Shown: piece after piece, positions 52,825 to 62,257 of the stretch
How positions within the stretch are numbered: position 1 is the first letter of the stretch
How the letters are laid out: the number at the start of each line of letters is the position of its first letter
Assembly (NCBI RefSeq): GCF_030734285.1
Contig: NZ_CP132294.1
Span: forward strand, 3,906,001 to 3,970,000
Origin: Natronococcus sp. AD-5
Lineage (GTDB): Archaea > Halobacteriota > Halobacteria > Halobacteriales > Natrialbaceae
Direction of reading: 5' to 3'
DNA length: 64,000 nucleotides
Made by a program: the position numbers and the translations under genes
Notes under the pieces: generated by a model
What the model was told of the DNA's origin: nothing
Database searches by the model: none
Seen by the model: only the letters and a program-made list of their open reading frames with translations

Positions 52825-53022
52825 CTACCGGATAGTATCCAGGTGAATATACATCAAATTTGTGTGACTTTCCCAACACGATTTCGAACCAGAACGAGGT
52901 GCGGCGTGACGTTCTCGTAGAATCGTCCAGAGCGCGGTACCGACCGAGCGCCGCGTCGGACTCGCTCGAGCCTCGATACCGTACCGCTACCCGGTCACCA
53001 CCCTCGCCGTCCGCCGGGCGAT

Positions 53023-53262
53023 CTAGGACTTCCAGTTTAGTTCGATGGTGATCGTCTCGCGGTTCCCCCGGAGGGCCGGAGAACGTTCGACCACCTCGAC
53101 CGACGTCCGGACCCCCTCGGATGGGGTGAGCGAGACGGTCTTGTTGCCGACCCTGACGTCGATCTCCTCGTCGCCGCTTCTGAACTCTGCCGCGAGCTCC
53201 TCGAGGTAGGCCGCGAGTTCCTCTCGCGGGAGCGTCTCGTCGGCCGTCGTCCGTTGTGCCAT
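53023..53262 (-). CDS. Amphi-Trp domain protein
   Basis: A 79-residue protein: LPREELAAYLEELAAEFRSG and a C-terminal GNRETITIELNWKS. This amphipathic domain ending in a conserved Trp occurs alone or in pairs in haloarchaea. Function unknown. ATG at 53262; the longer frame to 53313 adds only non-conserved residues. Confidence 0.8.
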   Translation of the reverse strand: MAQRTTADETLPREELAAYLEELAAEFRSGDEEIDVRVGNKTVSLTPSEGVRTSVEVVERSPALRGNRETITIELNWKS

Positions 53263-53503
53263 GGCGTCACTTCCCCCGCCGCGTCGCAAAAGTATGGGTT
53301 CCGATCGGCGCACTAAGCCGGTTTTACTCCCCGGCCGAACGGAGTCAACGTTACGGTGCGACGGACGGTCCCGTTTCCGAACTGTTCACCGATCGCCTCC
53401 GCGTCGAGGATCGAACGGAGTCACGACGCACCGTCGTTCGCGGTGCGTCTCGACGTCCGCTCGAAGCGTGGCTTTTTGCCCGCGGACCGGGTATCCGCCA
53501 CCG

Positions 53504-54340
53504 ATGGACGTCGCCGTCGGAATCGTCGCGCAACGCGACAACGAGCGGGCACAGGACCTCGCCGCGACGCTGGTCGACACACTCGAGCGGGAGGACGACG
53601 CCGTCGCGGCCGTCGTCGACGAGGAGACCAGCACGGCGATCGACAGGAATCACGCGCCGGTCGCGGCGATGGCCGACCGCGACCTCGTCGTGAGCATCGG
53701 CGGCGACGGCACGCTCCTGTTCGTCGCTCGCGAGGTCGGCGGCGCCCCGATCCTCGGCGTCAACCTCGGCGAAGTCGGCTTTCTCAACGCCGTCGCGCCG
53801 GACGACGCCGTCGACGTCGTCACGGACCTCGTCGCGACGCTCCGGGAAACGGGCGACGCCGACGGCCGCGAACTCGCGCGACTCGGGGCGAGCGGCGACG
53901 GGTGGACGCTCGAGCCGGCGCTCAACGAGATCGTCGTCCACGGCTCGCGACGGGGCCGCGGCGGCGGCGTGACCGTCGAGATCCGCGTCGACGGCGAGTA
54001 CTACGCGGAGAGCCGCGCCGACGGCGTCCTCGTCGCGACGCCAACCGGATCGACCGCGTACAACCTGAGCGAGGGCGGGCCGCTCGTCCACCCCGCGGCG
54101 GACGCGCTGGTCGTGACGCAGATGGCCGCGATGGACTCGATGCCGCCGCTGGTCGCGGATCCAGACGCCGAGATCACGCTCACGGTCTCCGAAGCCGAAA
54201 CCGCCTACGCGATCAGCGACGGTCGCAACCGGCAGGAGATCGACCCGCCGGCGACCGTCGACGTCTCGGTCGCGGACGACCCCGTCACCCTCGTCGGCCC
54301 GCAGGCGAACTTCTTCGACGGACTCGAGAAACTCGAGTGA
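53504..54340 (+). CDS. NAD kinase
   Basis: A 278-residue NAD(+) kinase (makes NADP from NAD and ATP or polyphosphate). GGDGT with the catalytic Asp68 is at residues 66-70, LNEIVVHGS is the NE motif, and TPTGSTAYNLSEGGPLVHP is the conserved glycine-rich block. ATG at 53504 directly begins MDVAVGIVAQRDNERAQDLA; upstream frame extensions are unconserved. Convergent with the FrnE-like gene, ends abutting. Confidence 0.93.
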   Translation: MDVAVGIVAQRDNERAQDLAATLVDTLEREDDAVAAVVDEETSTAIDRNHAPVAAMADRDLVVSIGGDGTLLFVAREVGGAPILGVNLGEVGFLNAVAPDDAVDVVTDLVATLRETGDADGRELARLGASGDGWTLEPALNEIVVHGSRRGRGGGVTVEIRVDGEYYAESRADGVLVATPTGSTAYNLSEGGPLVHPAADALVVTQMAAMDSMPPLVADPDAEITLTVSEAETAYAISDGRNRQEIDPPATVDVSVADDPVTLVGPQANFFDGLEKLE

Positions 54341-54979
54341 TCAGTCGGCCGTCCCCTCGATCAGGCGCTCGAGCTGTGCCGGCGGCACCGCGCCGCGAGC
54401 CGCGTACCCGTCGTGGACGAACGTCGGTACGCCGGTGATCCCCCGTTGCTGGGCGTCGGTGAACCGCTCTTCGAGCTCCGTTCGGAGCTCTTCATCGTCG
54501 AGTGCGTTCCGGATCGTTCCCTCGGGTAGGTCGACGTCGTCCGCGAGTGCGACCAGGGTATCCGCGTCGCCGATGTCGCGTCCGTCCTGCCAGAGCGCCT
54601 CGTAAATCGCGGCGTCGAAGGCCGCCCATCGTTCGGGATGCGCTCGAGATACGTGCCAGGACGCGATCTGCGCGGGCAGCGAGTCGACCTCGGTCGCGAT
54701 TTCCTGGTACATCTCGACGTCGTACTTCTCCTGAAGCCGGCGAACGTTCTCTCTCGCCTGCGCGTAGTAGTCGTCGTCTTTCCCGTCGTCGGCGGAGTGG
54801 TCGATCGAGCCGTCGTCGTTTCGTTTCCCGCTCCGGAGATCGAACGGGTGCCACTCCACCTCGAGCGGCTCTTCGCGATTCTCGCGGTATCGCTCGAGCG
54901 ACCGTTTTCCCAGGTAACAGAACGGGCAGACGTAGTCGGCGTACAGCGTAAGTCGGTCGGTCGGCTCGGTATCGGACAT
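54341..54979 (-). CDS. FrnE-like DsbA family oxidoreductase
   Basis: A 212-residue thioredoxin-fold protein with an inserted helical domain. Redox motif Cys18-Pro-Phe-Cys21 (YADYVCPFCYLGK). C-terminal GITGVPTFVHDGYAARGAVP contains the cis-Pro. FrnE/2-hydroxychromene isomerase-like proteins act in the cytoplasm as disulfide oxidoreductases. No signal peptide. Confidence 0.92.
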   Translation of the reverse strand: MSDTEPTDRLTLYADYVCPFCYLGKRSLERYRENREEPLEVEWHPFDLRSGKRNDDGSIDHSADDGKDDDYYAQARENVRRLQEKYDVEMYQEIATEVDSLPAQIASWHVSRAHPERWAAFDAAIYEALWQDGRDIGDADTLVALADDVDLPEGTIRNALDDEELRTELEERFTDAQQRGITGVPTFVHDGYAARGAVPPAQLERLIEGTAD

Positions 54980-55072
54980 GATCGCGATAGGTGATCGCGA
55001 CGGAAAAGACGACGGTCACCGGCAGTCGGCTCGGGATTCGGGCCGGGGCTCGAGTACCCCTCTTCGCCGTTT

Positions 55073-55843
55073 TCACTCGTCGGCGCCGTCGATGTCGGAT
55101 TCGCCGCCCGCGTCGGCCGACTCCTCGTCGGTGCGCGCCTCGAGGCTCGGCAGGTTCGGATCCCGGTACGGATTCCGGCCGTAAGCCGGGAGTTCGTCCT
55201 CGAGTTGCGATTTCAGGACTCGTCGGAGGCGGTTCAGGCTCGTCGTGTCGAGGCCGTGCTGGGCCGCGAGCCGCTTGAACGTCTCCTCGTCGGTGATGTC
55301 GTGGGCGCGGTACTGGCCGAACAGCTCGTCCATCCGATCGGGTGACAGCGCCGAGACGTCAACGTCGTCGAGCCCGAAGTACGCTCGGCGGTCGACGTCG
55401 ACCACGTGGCGGATGACGACCAGCGCGACCTTCGGAATCGCGCGCTGGCTGCCGAACTCGGTGAGGTCGATCTCGTCCATCACGCCGAGCGCGAGGTCCC
55501 GCTGCCACGGCGTCAGGTCGAGGGCGTTACACAGCGCCTGGGTCGTCCGCAGGCGATCGAGCCGGTGGGCGCGCTCGCTGTATCCCGGCGTCGCGCCGTG
55601 CTGTTCGTCGTGGAGTCGTCGGATGCTCTCCGAGAGCTCCTCCTCGGGCGACTCCGCGCGGCCGATGACGGTCGCGCTCGGCGTGACGACGCCCCACTGG
55701 CGGACGGTCGAATCGCGCTGCACGTCCGCCCGGGAGAGCGACCCGGAGCCGGGCCGCGTCTCGAGGCGACGGTCGCCGTCCCGGCCGTCGGGAACGGGGT
55801 CCCGCTGGAGGGCTGGCCCGGAGTCAACACCGTCGTCGTACAT
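55073..55843 (-). CDS. RNA polymerase subunit epsilon-type haloarchaeal protein
   Basis: A 256-residue protein: RDSTVRQWGVVTPSATVIGR, ALCNALDLTPWQRDLALGVM, EFGSQRAIPKVALVVIRHVV and YGRNPYRDPNLPSLEA, the conserved blocks of proteins annotated in Halobacteria as DNA-directed RNA polymerase subunit epsilon. It has cyclin/TFB-like helical sequence; its role in transcription is by annotation only, as far as I know. Promoter-like repeats R1 and R2 lie upstream (55983 and 56124). Confidence 0.75.
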   Translation of the reverse strand: MYDDGVDSGPALQRDPVPDGRDGDRRLETRPGSGSLSRADVQRDSTVRQWGVVTPSATVIGRAESPEEELSESIRRLHDEQHGATPGYSERAHRLDRLRTTQALCNALDLTPWQRDLALGVMDEIDLTEFGSQRAIPKVALVVIRHVVDVDRRAYFGLDDVDVSALSPDRMDELFGQYRAHDITDEETFKRLAAQHGLDTTSLNRLRRVLKSQLEDELPAYGRNPYRDPNLPSLEARTDEESADAGGESDIDGADE

Positions 55844-55982
55844 CGTGTGTCGCTCAGACCGGGAGACGGAAAAAGACTTGCTCGTTTCACCGGTCTCGAG
55901 ACTGGTAAGGCGTCTAACACGTCTCTCGGGAATGCAGTCGCTTCGGCGTCGTTGATCCGCGAAAAGCCCTTCGTAGCTTCAC

Positions 55983-56151
55983 CTTGTGACCAGAACCACT
56001 TAAAGAACGTCCGCAGTTCCGACTGCAGCAGCCGCCCGCAGCAGCCGCCCGCTGGACTCGAGCGGTCGCTCCGCTGGAGACGATCGATATCCGTAGAACG
56101 GACGACTTCCCGCCATAGCTCTACCTTGTGACCAGAGACACTTAAAGCGAG
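55983..56151 (-). repeat. Promoter-like repeats R1 and R2
   Basis: R1 (from 55983) and R2 (from 56124) read CTTGTGACCAGAA(C)CACTTAAAG and its variant, on the plus strand. In minus orientation each has a TTTAAGT box followed by GG(T)TCTGGTCACAAGGT. They lie in the 55844-56177 gap upstream of the epsilon-type gene. A 13-bp tandem duplication (GCAGCAGCCGCCC, 56025-56050) is also present. Confidence 0.7.
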
Positions 56152-56177
56152 GACGGAGAGTGCAGTTGCGACCTGCG

Positions 56178-57098
56178 TCATCGTACCGCCGCGATCATCT
56201 CGTCGATGAACTCGTCCAACCGCTCCCGGTCGGGCCCGCCTCGAGCGTGAATCTCGGGATCGATCCGCTTCGGCGGGTGTGCGAACGCGCGGCCGACGGC
56301 GTCCCCGATTCGGACGTTTCCGTCGCCCGCTCGCTTCCGCTCGAGGAGTTCTCGAGCGCGGTCGATCCGATCCGCGTCGAACACCGACGGGGCCTGTTCG
56401 TCGAGGAACGCCTCGAACTCGAGCGCCGGCAGGTCGTGATCGCCGAATTCGCCGGTTTCTTTCAGATAGCGCGCGGCCATCGCGGCGCGGACGACGGTCA
56501 GGTTTCGCTTGACCGTCGGTTTCGTCTGCGTCTCGGCGAACCGCTCGTCGTCCGCGGGAACGGTCGTCCGTCCCTCGTCGCCCTCGACGACGTACTCGTC
56601 GTCGCGCACCCCGAGGATCGGGAAAATCGCGTCGTCGGTTCGAACCAGGTGCTCCGAGAGGTACTTGCGGTAGTTGCTCGCGGCGATCCCCCGCCAGGCG
56701 TGGTAGAGGTCGATCGGATTGTACGTTCGCTCGACGTACGCGGCCAGCTCGTCGGGGTCGTAGGTAACGCGGTACCGGATCGGACTCCGGAGGAGATCGA
56801 TCGCGCCGTCGTTCGAGTCGGCGAGCAAGCCCGCGAACTTGCGGACGTCCCAGCCCTGGTACTCGAACGCGTCGCGCTCCGCGAGGATGACGTCGTCGAC
56901 GCCCTCGAGGTGGGCGTACCGTCGCAGATCCGTCGGCGCGTAGACGAAGCCGACGTCGTAGTCGCTGTCGGGGCTCGCCGCGCCCCAGGCGTGACTCCCG
57001 CGGGCGGCCGCCAGCACGATCGACACCTCGTGAGTGTGTTCGATCGCTTCCAGCTGATCGTCGACCGTCTCGTGTACGTGCGCGGGGACCGATCCCAT
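56178..57098 (-). CDS. Nucleotidyltransferase-superfamily protein (COG3541-like)
   Basis: A 306-residue protein with the polymerase-beta-type motif GSHAWGAASPDSDYDVGFVY (residues 34-53), in which GS and D-x-D are the catalytic elements. The later part (NPIDLYHAWRGIAASNYRKY) fits the YcgL/COG3541 family, of unknown substrate. Four promoter-like repeats lie upstream of its start. It lies 334 bp from the epsilon-type gene on the same strand. Confidence 0.85.
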   Translation of the reverse strand: MGSVPAHVHETVDDQLEAIEHTHEVSIVLAAARGSHAWGAASPDSDYDVGFVYAPTDLRRYAHLEGVDDVILAERDAFEYQGWDVRKFAGLLADSNDGAIDLLRSPIRYRVTYDPDELAAYVERTYNPIDLYHAWRGIAASNYRKYLSEHLVRTDDAIFPILGVRDDEYVVEGDEGRTTVPADDERFAETQTKPTVKRNLTVVRAAMAARYLKETGEFGDHDLPALEFEAFLDEQAPSVFDADRIDRARELLERKRAGDGNVRIGDAVGRAFAHPPKRIDPEIHARGGPDRERLDEFIDEMIAAVR

Positions 57099-57179
57099 GG
57101 CTACCGCTGTCCACTACGTTTTGGAAGCAGACAAGTGCTCCGAGAGTTCGCCGTCGTCCGAAGACGTACCATACGCACC

Positions 57180-57603
57180 GCTGAAGTCGGATCGAGATCG
57201 ATAGAACGGACGACCTCCCGTCGTAGCTTCATCTTGTGACCAAAACCACTTAAAGAGGAGACGGCGTGCTCGAGTAGCAGCGGCTTCTCGAGCGAAGGAG
57301 TTACGGTCGCGCGGCGCTCGGCAAGTACGAACCCGTGAAAACGACGACTTCCCGTCGTATCACCACTTTGTGACCAGAAATACTTAAAGAACGACCGGTT
57401 TCGCACCGAGTGCTGACGCTATCGAGCGTTACGAACGAGAGAACCACGACGCCCTTCCATAGCTACTCCTTGTAACTAGAAGCACTTAAAGAACGGATCG
57501 GATTCGCGACTCGAGGAGAGCGAGCACTGAGGAGGATTACAAGCGAGAGAACGACGGCGTCCCGTCATAGCTCCACCTTGTCACCAGAAGCACTTAAAGC
57601 ACC
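57180..57603 (-). repeat. Tandem promoter-like repeats R3 to R6
   Basis: Four copies start at 57233, 57366, 57469 and 57577, about 103-133 bp apart. Each has a conserved upstream part (ACGAC.TCCCGTCATAGCT) joined to CTTGTGACCAGAA and ACTTAAAGAACG. Read on the minus strand each presents a TTTAAGT box directed towards the nucleotidyltransferase gene. Apparent short open frames through them are not conserved. The 57099-57725 gap contains nothing else I can name. Confidence 0.75.
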
Positions 57604-57734
57604 AGCGCAACGGATTGCCACCCTCCGCCCCGCCGCCCCGCTACGAGCGTCCCTCTAGGGTTCGAAAAACCGTAACGGAGATCCGAAGTGCTGGTTTCGA
57701 AAGGTCTAATCGCCCGGTGCCCTGAATGCAGGCA

Positions 57735-58673
57735 ATGAGTAAGCAGCTTCCGGACGTGCAGGCGACGTCGCCTGACGTCACCGTCGGATTGAGTCAGGTT
57801 GGCGTGACCGGCGTCGAAAAACTCGTCAAGATCGCCCGCGAAGACAAGCGACCGATCGTCCTCACGGCCGAGTTCGAGGTCTTCGTCGACCTCCCCGCGT
57901 GGCGCAAGGGCGCGGACATGAGCCGCAACATGGAGGTCATCGACGAGATCTTAGAGGATGCGACTCGAGACGAGGCCTACCGCGTCGAAGACGTCTGCGG
58001 CGACGCGGCCGAACGGCTCCTCGAGAAACACGAGTACACCTCGCGCGCGGAGGTCTCGATGGAGGCGGAGTTCATGCGCCGCGAGCAGACGCCGGCCAGC
58101 GACCGAGAGACCCAGCACACCGTCGACATCATCGCGGCCGCGTCGGCGACCGAGGAGGGCACCCGCGAGGAGATCGGCGCCAAGGTCGTCGGGATGACGG
58201 TCTGTCCCTGCTCGCAGGGGATGTCCGCCGCGCGCGCGAAGCAGACGCTCGAGAACTTAGGCGTCGAGGAGGAGACGATCACGGCGTTCCTCGACGAAGT
58301 GCCCCAGCCGGGTCACTCCCAGCGCGGGCACGCGACGCTGACCGTCGAGTCCGACGGCGACCCGGACGTCGATCTCAACGACGTCATCGACATCGCCCGC
58401 GACTCGATGAGCGCCCGGATCTACAACCTCGCGAAGCGACCCGACGAGGATCACATGACATACGAGGCCCACGCGGACGCGAAGTTCGTCGAGGACTGCG
58501 TGCGCTCGATGGCCGAGGGCGTCCTCGACGAGTTCGACCACCTGCCGGACGACGCCGTGATCACGATGAAGCAGTCGAACGACGAGTCGATCCACCAGCA
58601 CAACGCCCACGCCGAACGCGTCGTCGAGATGGATCAGCTGCGCGCCGAAGTCAACGACTCCGGCAGCAACTGA
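57735..58673 (+). CDS. mptA: GTP cyclohydrolase IV (MptA/FolE2 type)
   Basis: A 312-residue protein starting [20 protein letters not shown]. It converts GTP to a dihydroneopterin cyclic phosphate, the first step of archaeal pterin synthesis. Family motifs include [45 protein letters not shown] and [12 protein letters not shown], the His/Cys-bearing active-site segments. The ATG at 57735 is chosen over 57726 because the extra MQA is unconserved. Monocistronic. Confidence 0.95.
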   Translation: MSKQLPDVQATSPDVTVGLSQVGVTGVEKLVKIAREDKRPIVLTAEFEVFVDLPAWRKGADMSRNMEVIDEILEDATRDEAYRVEDVCGDAAERLLEKHEYTSRAEVSMEAEFMRREQTPASDRETQHTVDIIAAASATEEGTREEIGAKVVGMTVCPCSQGMSAARAKQTLENLGVEEETITAFLDEVPQPGHSQRGHATLTVESDGDPDVDLNDVIDIARDSMSARIYNLAKRPDEDHMTYEAHADAKFVEDCVRSMAEGVLDEFDHLPDDAVITMKQSNDESIHQHNAHAERVVEMDQLRAEVNDSGSN

Positions 58674-58724
58674 ACCCCGCCGCGCGCCCGATCGTAGCCT
58701 GTGCGATCGGGATACAATCCGCTT

Positions 58725-59540
58725 TTAGCTACTGGCGTCGAGCACGAGCGGCTCCGCCTCCTCCCACCGCGGGGCGAACTCCGAGTGGACCTTCGCGGCG
58801 AACTCCGGATCCTTGAGGTCGATCATCCCGAACGCGTCGCCCGACGAGAGCGGGTTCGGAACCTGGATGCAGACTTCGACGCTGTCGATGAGGTTGAACG
58901 AACCCGTCACGTCGTCGTTCGTTCGGACGTCGTAGTCCTCGCGCGTCTGGAGGACGTTTCGATAGCGCTCCCCGACCTTCGGGGAGAGCGAGTCGACCAT
59001 CTCTCGAGTCATCAGGACGTCGACCGAGACGCCGCGGTCGAGCGCGTCCTCGATCTGCGCGTGCATCTCCTCGCTGACGGCGTGCATGTCCCGCTCGGGA
59101 ACGGGATCGGCGAGGACCATCACGATGCGCTCGTCCGCGGCTGCGAGCCGCTCCAGCAGCAGGTCGACGGTCTCTTCCGGACCGACGGCGGCCGTCCAGA
59201 ACTGCTCCTCGACGGGGTCGGCCGCGTCGAGTTCGCTGGCGAGGTCGTCGACGATCGACTCGTACTGCTCGGCTTTCTCCTCGAGTTCGCGCTTCTTGTC
59301 GTTGAGCAGGCGATCCAGCGCGGTCGAGGGCTCGACGGCGACGTACTTCTTCGGTCGGCTCGCGGTCTGGCTGCGGACGAGGTTGTACTGTTCGATGCTG
59401 TTGAGCACGTCGTAGATCCGTCCCATCGGCACGTCGCTCGCACGTGACAACTCCTTTGCGGTTGTGGGACCGGTGTTCAGCAGTGCCCGGTACGCTCGAG
59501 CCTCGTACTCGGAGAGCCCGAGATCCCTGAGACTGGCCAT
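58725..59540 (-). CDS. TrmB-family transcription regulator
   Basis: A 271-residue TrmB protein: DLGLSEYEARAYRALLNTGP, ASDVPMGRIYDVLNSIEQYN (winged HTH, residues 3-75), a coiled coil at 85-115, then an effector domain. Full length. Target not shown by the sequence; the convergent mptA gene is not an obvious one. Confidence 0.93.
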   Translation of the reverse strand: MASLRDLGLSEYEARAYRALLNTGPTTAKELSRASDVPMGRIYDVLNSIEQYNLVRSQTASRPKKYVAVEPSTALDRLLNDKKRELEEKAEQYESIVDDLASELDAADPVEEQFWTAAVGPEETVDLLLERLAAADERIVMVLADPVPERDMHAVSEEMHAQIEDALDRGVSVDVLMTREMVDSLSPKVGERYRNVLQTREDYDVRTNDDVTGSFNLIDSVEVCIQVPNPLSSGDAFGMIDLKDPEFAAKVHSEFAPRWEEAEPLVLDASS

Positions 59541-59620
59541 ACGGAAAGAGGCTCACCCGAGAACAAAAACGCTGTGGTAGTTTGCCGAATTTTCGACCTG
59601 CGGCGTCTGAGCCCCGTATC

Positions 59621-61270
59621 TCACTCGAGAACCGCCTGCACTCGCTCGCTCAACTTCTCGGGAGTTTCGGCCGGTTCCGAAACGCGATCGCCGCGTTCGA
59701 CGCGCGCGATGCCGGCCTCGAGGGTGCCGTCGTCGGGAACGACGACCTTCTCGTGATCCGCGAGCCGCAACGCCGCGCGGTGGAGGTCCGAACCGGGGTC
59801 GTCGCCGACGCGGATCGCCAGCGGCCCCTCGAGCAGCCGGGAGGCGACCGTAGCGTAGCGGGCGATCTGGACGCCGAACCGGTCGCTGGCGCCGGCGAAG
59901 TCCTCGAGGGTCTCCCTGGCGACCCCTCGGTACCGGTCCTCGCCGGTGAGCACCGCGAGCTCGAGCAGCCCGTCGGCGAGTGCGACGTTCGCGTCCAGCG
60001 GTCGCAGCGGTCGGTCGCACAGCCCGACGCCGTCGCCCGCGCTGTCGACGAACGAGTCTCCGTCGCGGAGTCGATCGATCGCCGCGTCGGCGACCGCCGT
60101 CGCGTCCGCGAGGACGTCCGTCCCGAGCGCGCTCGCGGCCGTCGTCAGGGCGGCGAGCGCGCGGGCCTGGTTCGCGAGCAGGCACGCCGGTTCGCCGGTC
60201 GCGTCCTCGCCTGGGCCGGCCTCGAGCGCGTGCACGACGACGCCGTCGACCAACAGTTCCTCGCGGAGCGTCCCGAGCGCGCGCTCGGCGTACCGTCGCG
60301 CCCGCTCGTCGTCGGTGTAGGCGTAGTAGGTGAGCAGCCCCTCGATCGCCAGCGCGTTCGGGCCGGCGAAGACCCCCTCGTCGACCGGCGGTTCGTCGGC
60401 GGCCTCGCGCTCGGAGGGCTCGAGGCTGTAGCTCTCGGCGTCGCCGGGCGCCTGGCTGTTCGCGAACGCGTCGGCGTCGGCGTTCCACAGCGTCGTCGTC
60501 AGGAACTCGACGGTGCGCTCGGCGGGTTCGCGGTACTCGTCTTTCCCCGTGTGAAGGTAGGCGTTCGCGAACGCGCGCACGAGCGCGCCGTTGGAGTCGA
60601 GCAGCTTCTCGTGCTGGAGGCCCGACCAGTCGCGCTCGGTCGCGAACCGATAGAAGCCACCCTCGTACTCGTCTAACAGGTTCGCCCCGACGGCGTCGAA
60701 CGATCGCAGCGCCATCTCGCGGTCGCGCTTGAGCGCGAACTCGAGCGCGTCGGGCAGCGGGAACTTCGGTCCGTCGCCCCAGCCGCCGGTGACCTCGTCG
60801 TAGGTCTCGGTGAGCTGGCCGAGCATCGCCGCCTCGACGTCGCTCGAGAGGTCGCCGGCCGGCGGCTCGTCCTCCCGGAGTGCCCGGGGGACGCGAGCGG
60901 CGCCGCCGCCGTTCGTCTGCCACATCGTTCGGACGCTGTCGAGCACCTGGCGCATCCCGTCCGGGCCGAGGTAGCCGGCGCCGGTCAGGACGTTCCCGTC
61001 CGGAGCGAGAAAGACCGTCGTCGGGAAGCCGCCCATGTTGTATCGATCGCGCACGCGCGGATGACGGTCGACGTCGACCCGGACCGGGACGAAGCCGTCG
61101 TTGACGTGCGCCGCGATCCGCGGCTCCGCGTAGGTCTCCGCATCCATCTCGTGACAGTGATCGCACCACGTCGCGGTGAGCGAACACAGGACCGGGACGT
61201 CGGCCGCTTCGGCCTCGTCGAAGGCGTCCTGGCCCCACTCGCGCCACTCGACGCGCGTTGAATCGTCCAT
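59621..61270 (-). CDS. DUF255/YyaL-like thioredoxin-domain protein
   Basis: A 549-residue protein. Residues 1-125 are a thioredoxin-fold domain with TATWCDHCHEMDAETYAEPR, a CDHC redox motif. The rest is an (alpha/alpha)6-barrel-like, Ala-rich region (EGGFYRFATERDWSGLQHEK). Homologues (YyaL, SPATA20) are longer, around 700 residues; haloarchaeal versions are shorter. Substrate unknown. Cytoplasmic. Confidence 0.88.
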   Translation of the reverse strand: MDDSTRVEWREWGQDAFDEAEAADVPVLCSLTATWCDHCHEMDAETYAEPRIAAHVNDGFVPVRVDVDRHPRVRDRYNMGGFPTTVFLAPDGNVLTGAGYLGPDGMRQVLDSVRTMWQTNGGGAARVPRALREDEPPAGDLSSDVEAAMLGQLTETYDEVTGGWGDGPKFPLPDALEFALKRDREMALRSFDAVGANLLDEYEGGFYRFATERDWSGLQHEKLLDSNGALVRAFANAYLHTGKDEYREPAERTVEFLTTTLWNADADAFANSQAPGDAESYSLEPSEREAADEPPVDEGVFAGPNALAIEGLLTYYAYTDDERARRYAERALGTLREELLVDGVVVHALEAGPGEDATGEPACLLANQARALAALTTAASALGTDVLADATAVADAAIDRLRDGDSFVDSAGDGVGLCDRPLRPLDANVALADGLLELAVLTGEDRYRGVARETLEDFAGASDRFGVQIARYATVASRLLEGPLAIRVGDDPGSDLHRAALRLADHEKVVVPDDGTLEAGIARVERGDRVSEPAETPEKLSERVQAVLE

Positions 61271-61408
61271 ACCGGATCGTCGGTCGTCCGTGGCGTAAGG
61301 GCTTCGTTCGGTCTCGAGGCGCCTCGCGGATCGGCCGGCTTCACTCCGAAGCTACGCGTCGCGCAACGAGTGTAAAGGGTTTTCACCCGTGGACGGCTAT
61401 ATTGCGGT

Positions 61409-62002
61409 ATGCTCCGGTGGATCCTTGCGCTATTGCTGATTCCGTTTCTCGATGCGGTGCTCCTCGGGTTCGTCGCGACCGCCTACACCGGCTGGACGCT
61501 GATGGTCCTGCTGGTCGTGCTGACGGGACTCGTCGGCATGCTGCTCGTGCGAGCCGAGGGCCGGCGGACGATCCGAAAGATGCAGCGGTCGCTCGCCGAG
61601 GGGAAACCGCCGACCGACGAGTTGCTCGACGGCGGGTTCCTGATCGCCTCCGGAGCGTTTCTGCTCACGCCGGGTCTGGTCACGGATCTGCTCGGCTTCC
61701 TGCTGGTCGTTCCGCTAACCCGGATTCCGATCCGGGCCGCGCTCAAACGCTACGTGATCGTCCCGTACGCGGACAAGAAGACCGGCGGTTTCGCCAGCGG
61801 CAACGTCTGGACGTTCGGCTTCCCCGACGAGGAAACCGCCCAGGAGACCGGACAGGCACGCTGGTCCGACGGCGGGACGTACGACCTCGGCGACGACGAC
61901 TACTCCGTCGACTCGAACGACGAAGACTCGTACACGATCGAGTTCGGCGACGAGGAGGAAGACTCGAGCGAGGACGACGCCGACGACCCCTTTGCTCGGT
62001 AG
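61409..62002 (+). CDS. FxsA-family membrane protein
   Basis: A 197-residue protein with N-terminal helices at 2-24 and 26-48, GRRTIRKMQRSLAEGKPPTD in a cytoplasmic loop, LIASGAFLLTPGLVTDLLGF (the FxsA signature), and an acidic disordered tail from about 165. In E. coli FxsA suppresses phage F exclusion; in archaea the role is unknown. ATG at 61409. Confidence 0.9.
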   Translation: MLRWILALLLIPFLDAVLLGFVATAYTGWTLMVLLVVLTGLVGMLLVRAEGRRTIRKMQRSLAEGKPPTDELLDGGFLIASGAFLLTPGLVTDLLGFLLVVPLTRIPIRAALKRYVIVPYADKKTGGFASGNVWTFGFPDEETAQETGQARWSDGGTYDLGDDDYSVDSNDEDSYTIEFGDEEEDSSEDDADDPFAR

Positions 62003-62070
62003 CGATTCGCACGGGTCGGAAAGAAAGAAACGCTTAAACATACAACCGCACAACTGACTGATGCGGACGC

Positions 62071-62144
62071 GGGCCAATAGCTCAATCAGGTTGAGCGCCA
62101 CTCTGATAAGGTGGAGGCTCTCGGTTCAAATCCGAGTTGGCCCA
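62071..62144 (+). tRNA. tRNA-Ile (anticodon GAT)
   Basis: Acceptor GGGCCAA/TTGGCCC, D-arm with AATCAGGTT, anticodon stem CCACT/GGTGG around loop CTGATAA (GAT), T-arm CTCGG/CCGAG with GTTCAAAT, discriminator A. Its 3' end faces the AT-rich accessory DNA that begins at about 62145. Confidence 0.95.
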
Positions 62145-62257
62145 CTCAGCTTCTGCACGCTTCTTAGACACCCGGAAACGCTAGGTTTAGCGTTCAAAAG
62201 TTCCGTTCACGGCGATCGAGGAAATCGGTGCCCCCTCGGTTTCGCCGTTTAGTTGAT

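Noticed and set aside
55513-57114. A 533-codon minus-strand open frame through the epsilon and nucleotidyltransferase genes
   Set aside because: Arg-rich antisense-style composition, overlaps two genes with clear family motifs, and crosses the promoter-like repeats.
57101-57406. A 101-codon frame across repeats R3-R4
   Set aside because: It is made of the repeat units themselves and is not open in the other copies, so it is not coding.
57180-57603. CRISPR array
   Set aside because: Units are long and imperfect, spacing is irregular, and the intervening DNA is not of spacer size; no cas genes are present.
59553-61247. A 564-codon frame overlapping the DUF255 gene
   Set aside because: Same strand, wrong frame: extremely Arg-rich, no domain; the 549-aa frame has the CDHC thioredoxin motif.
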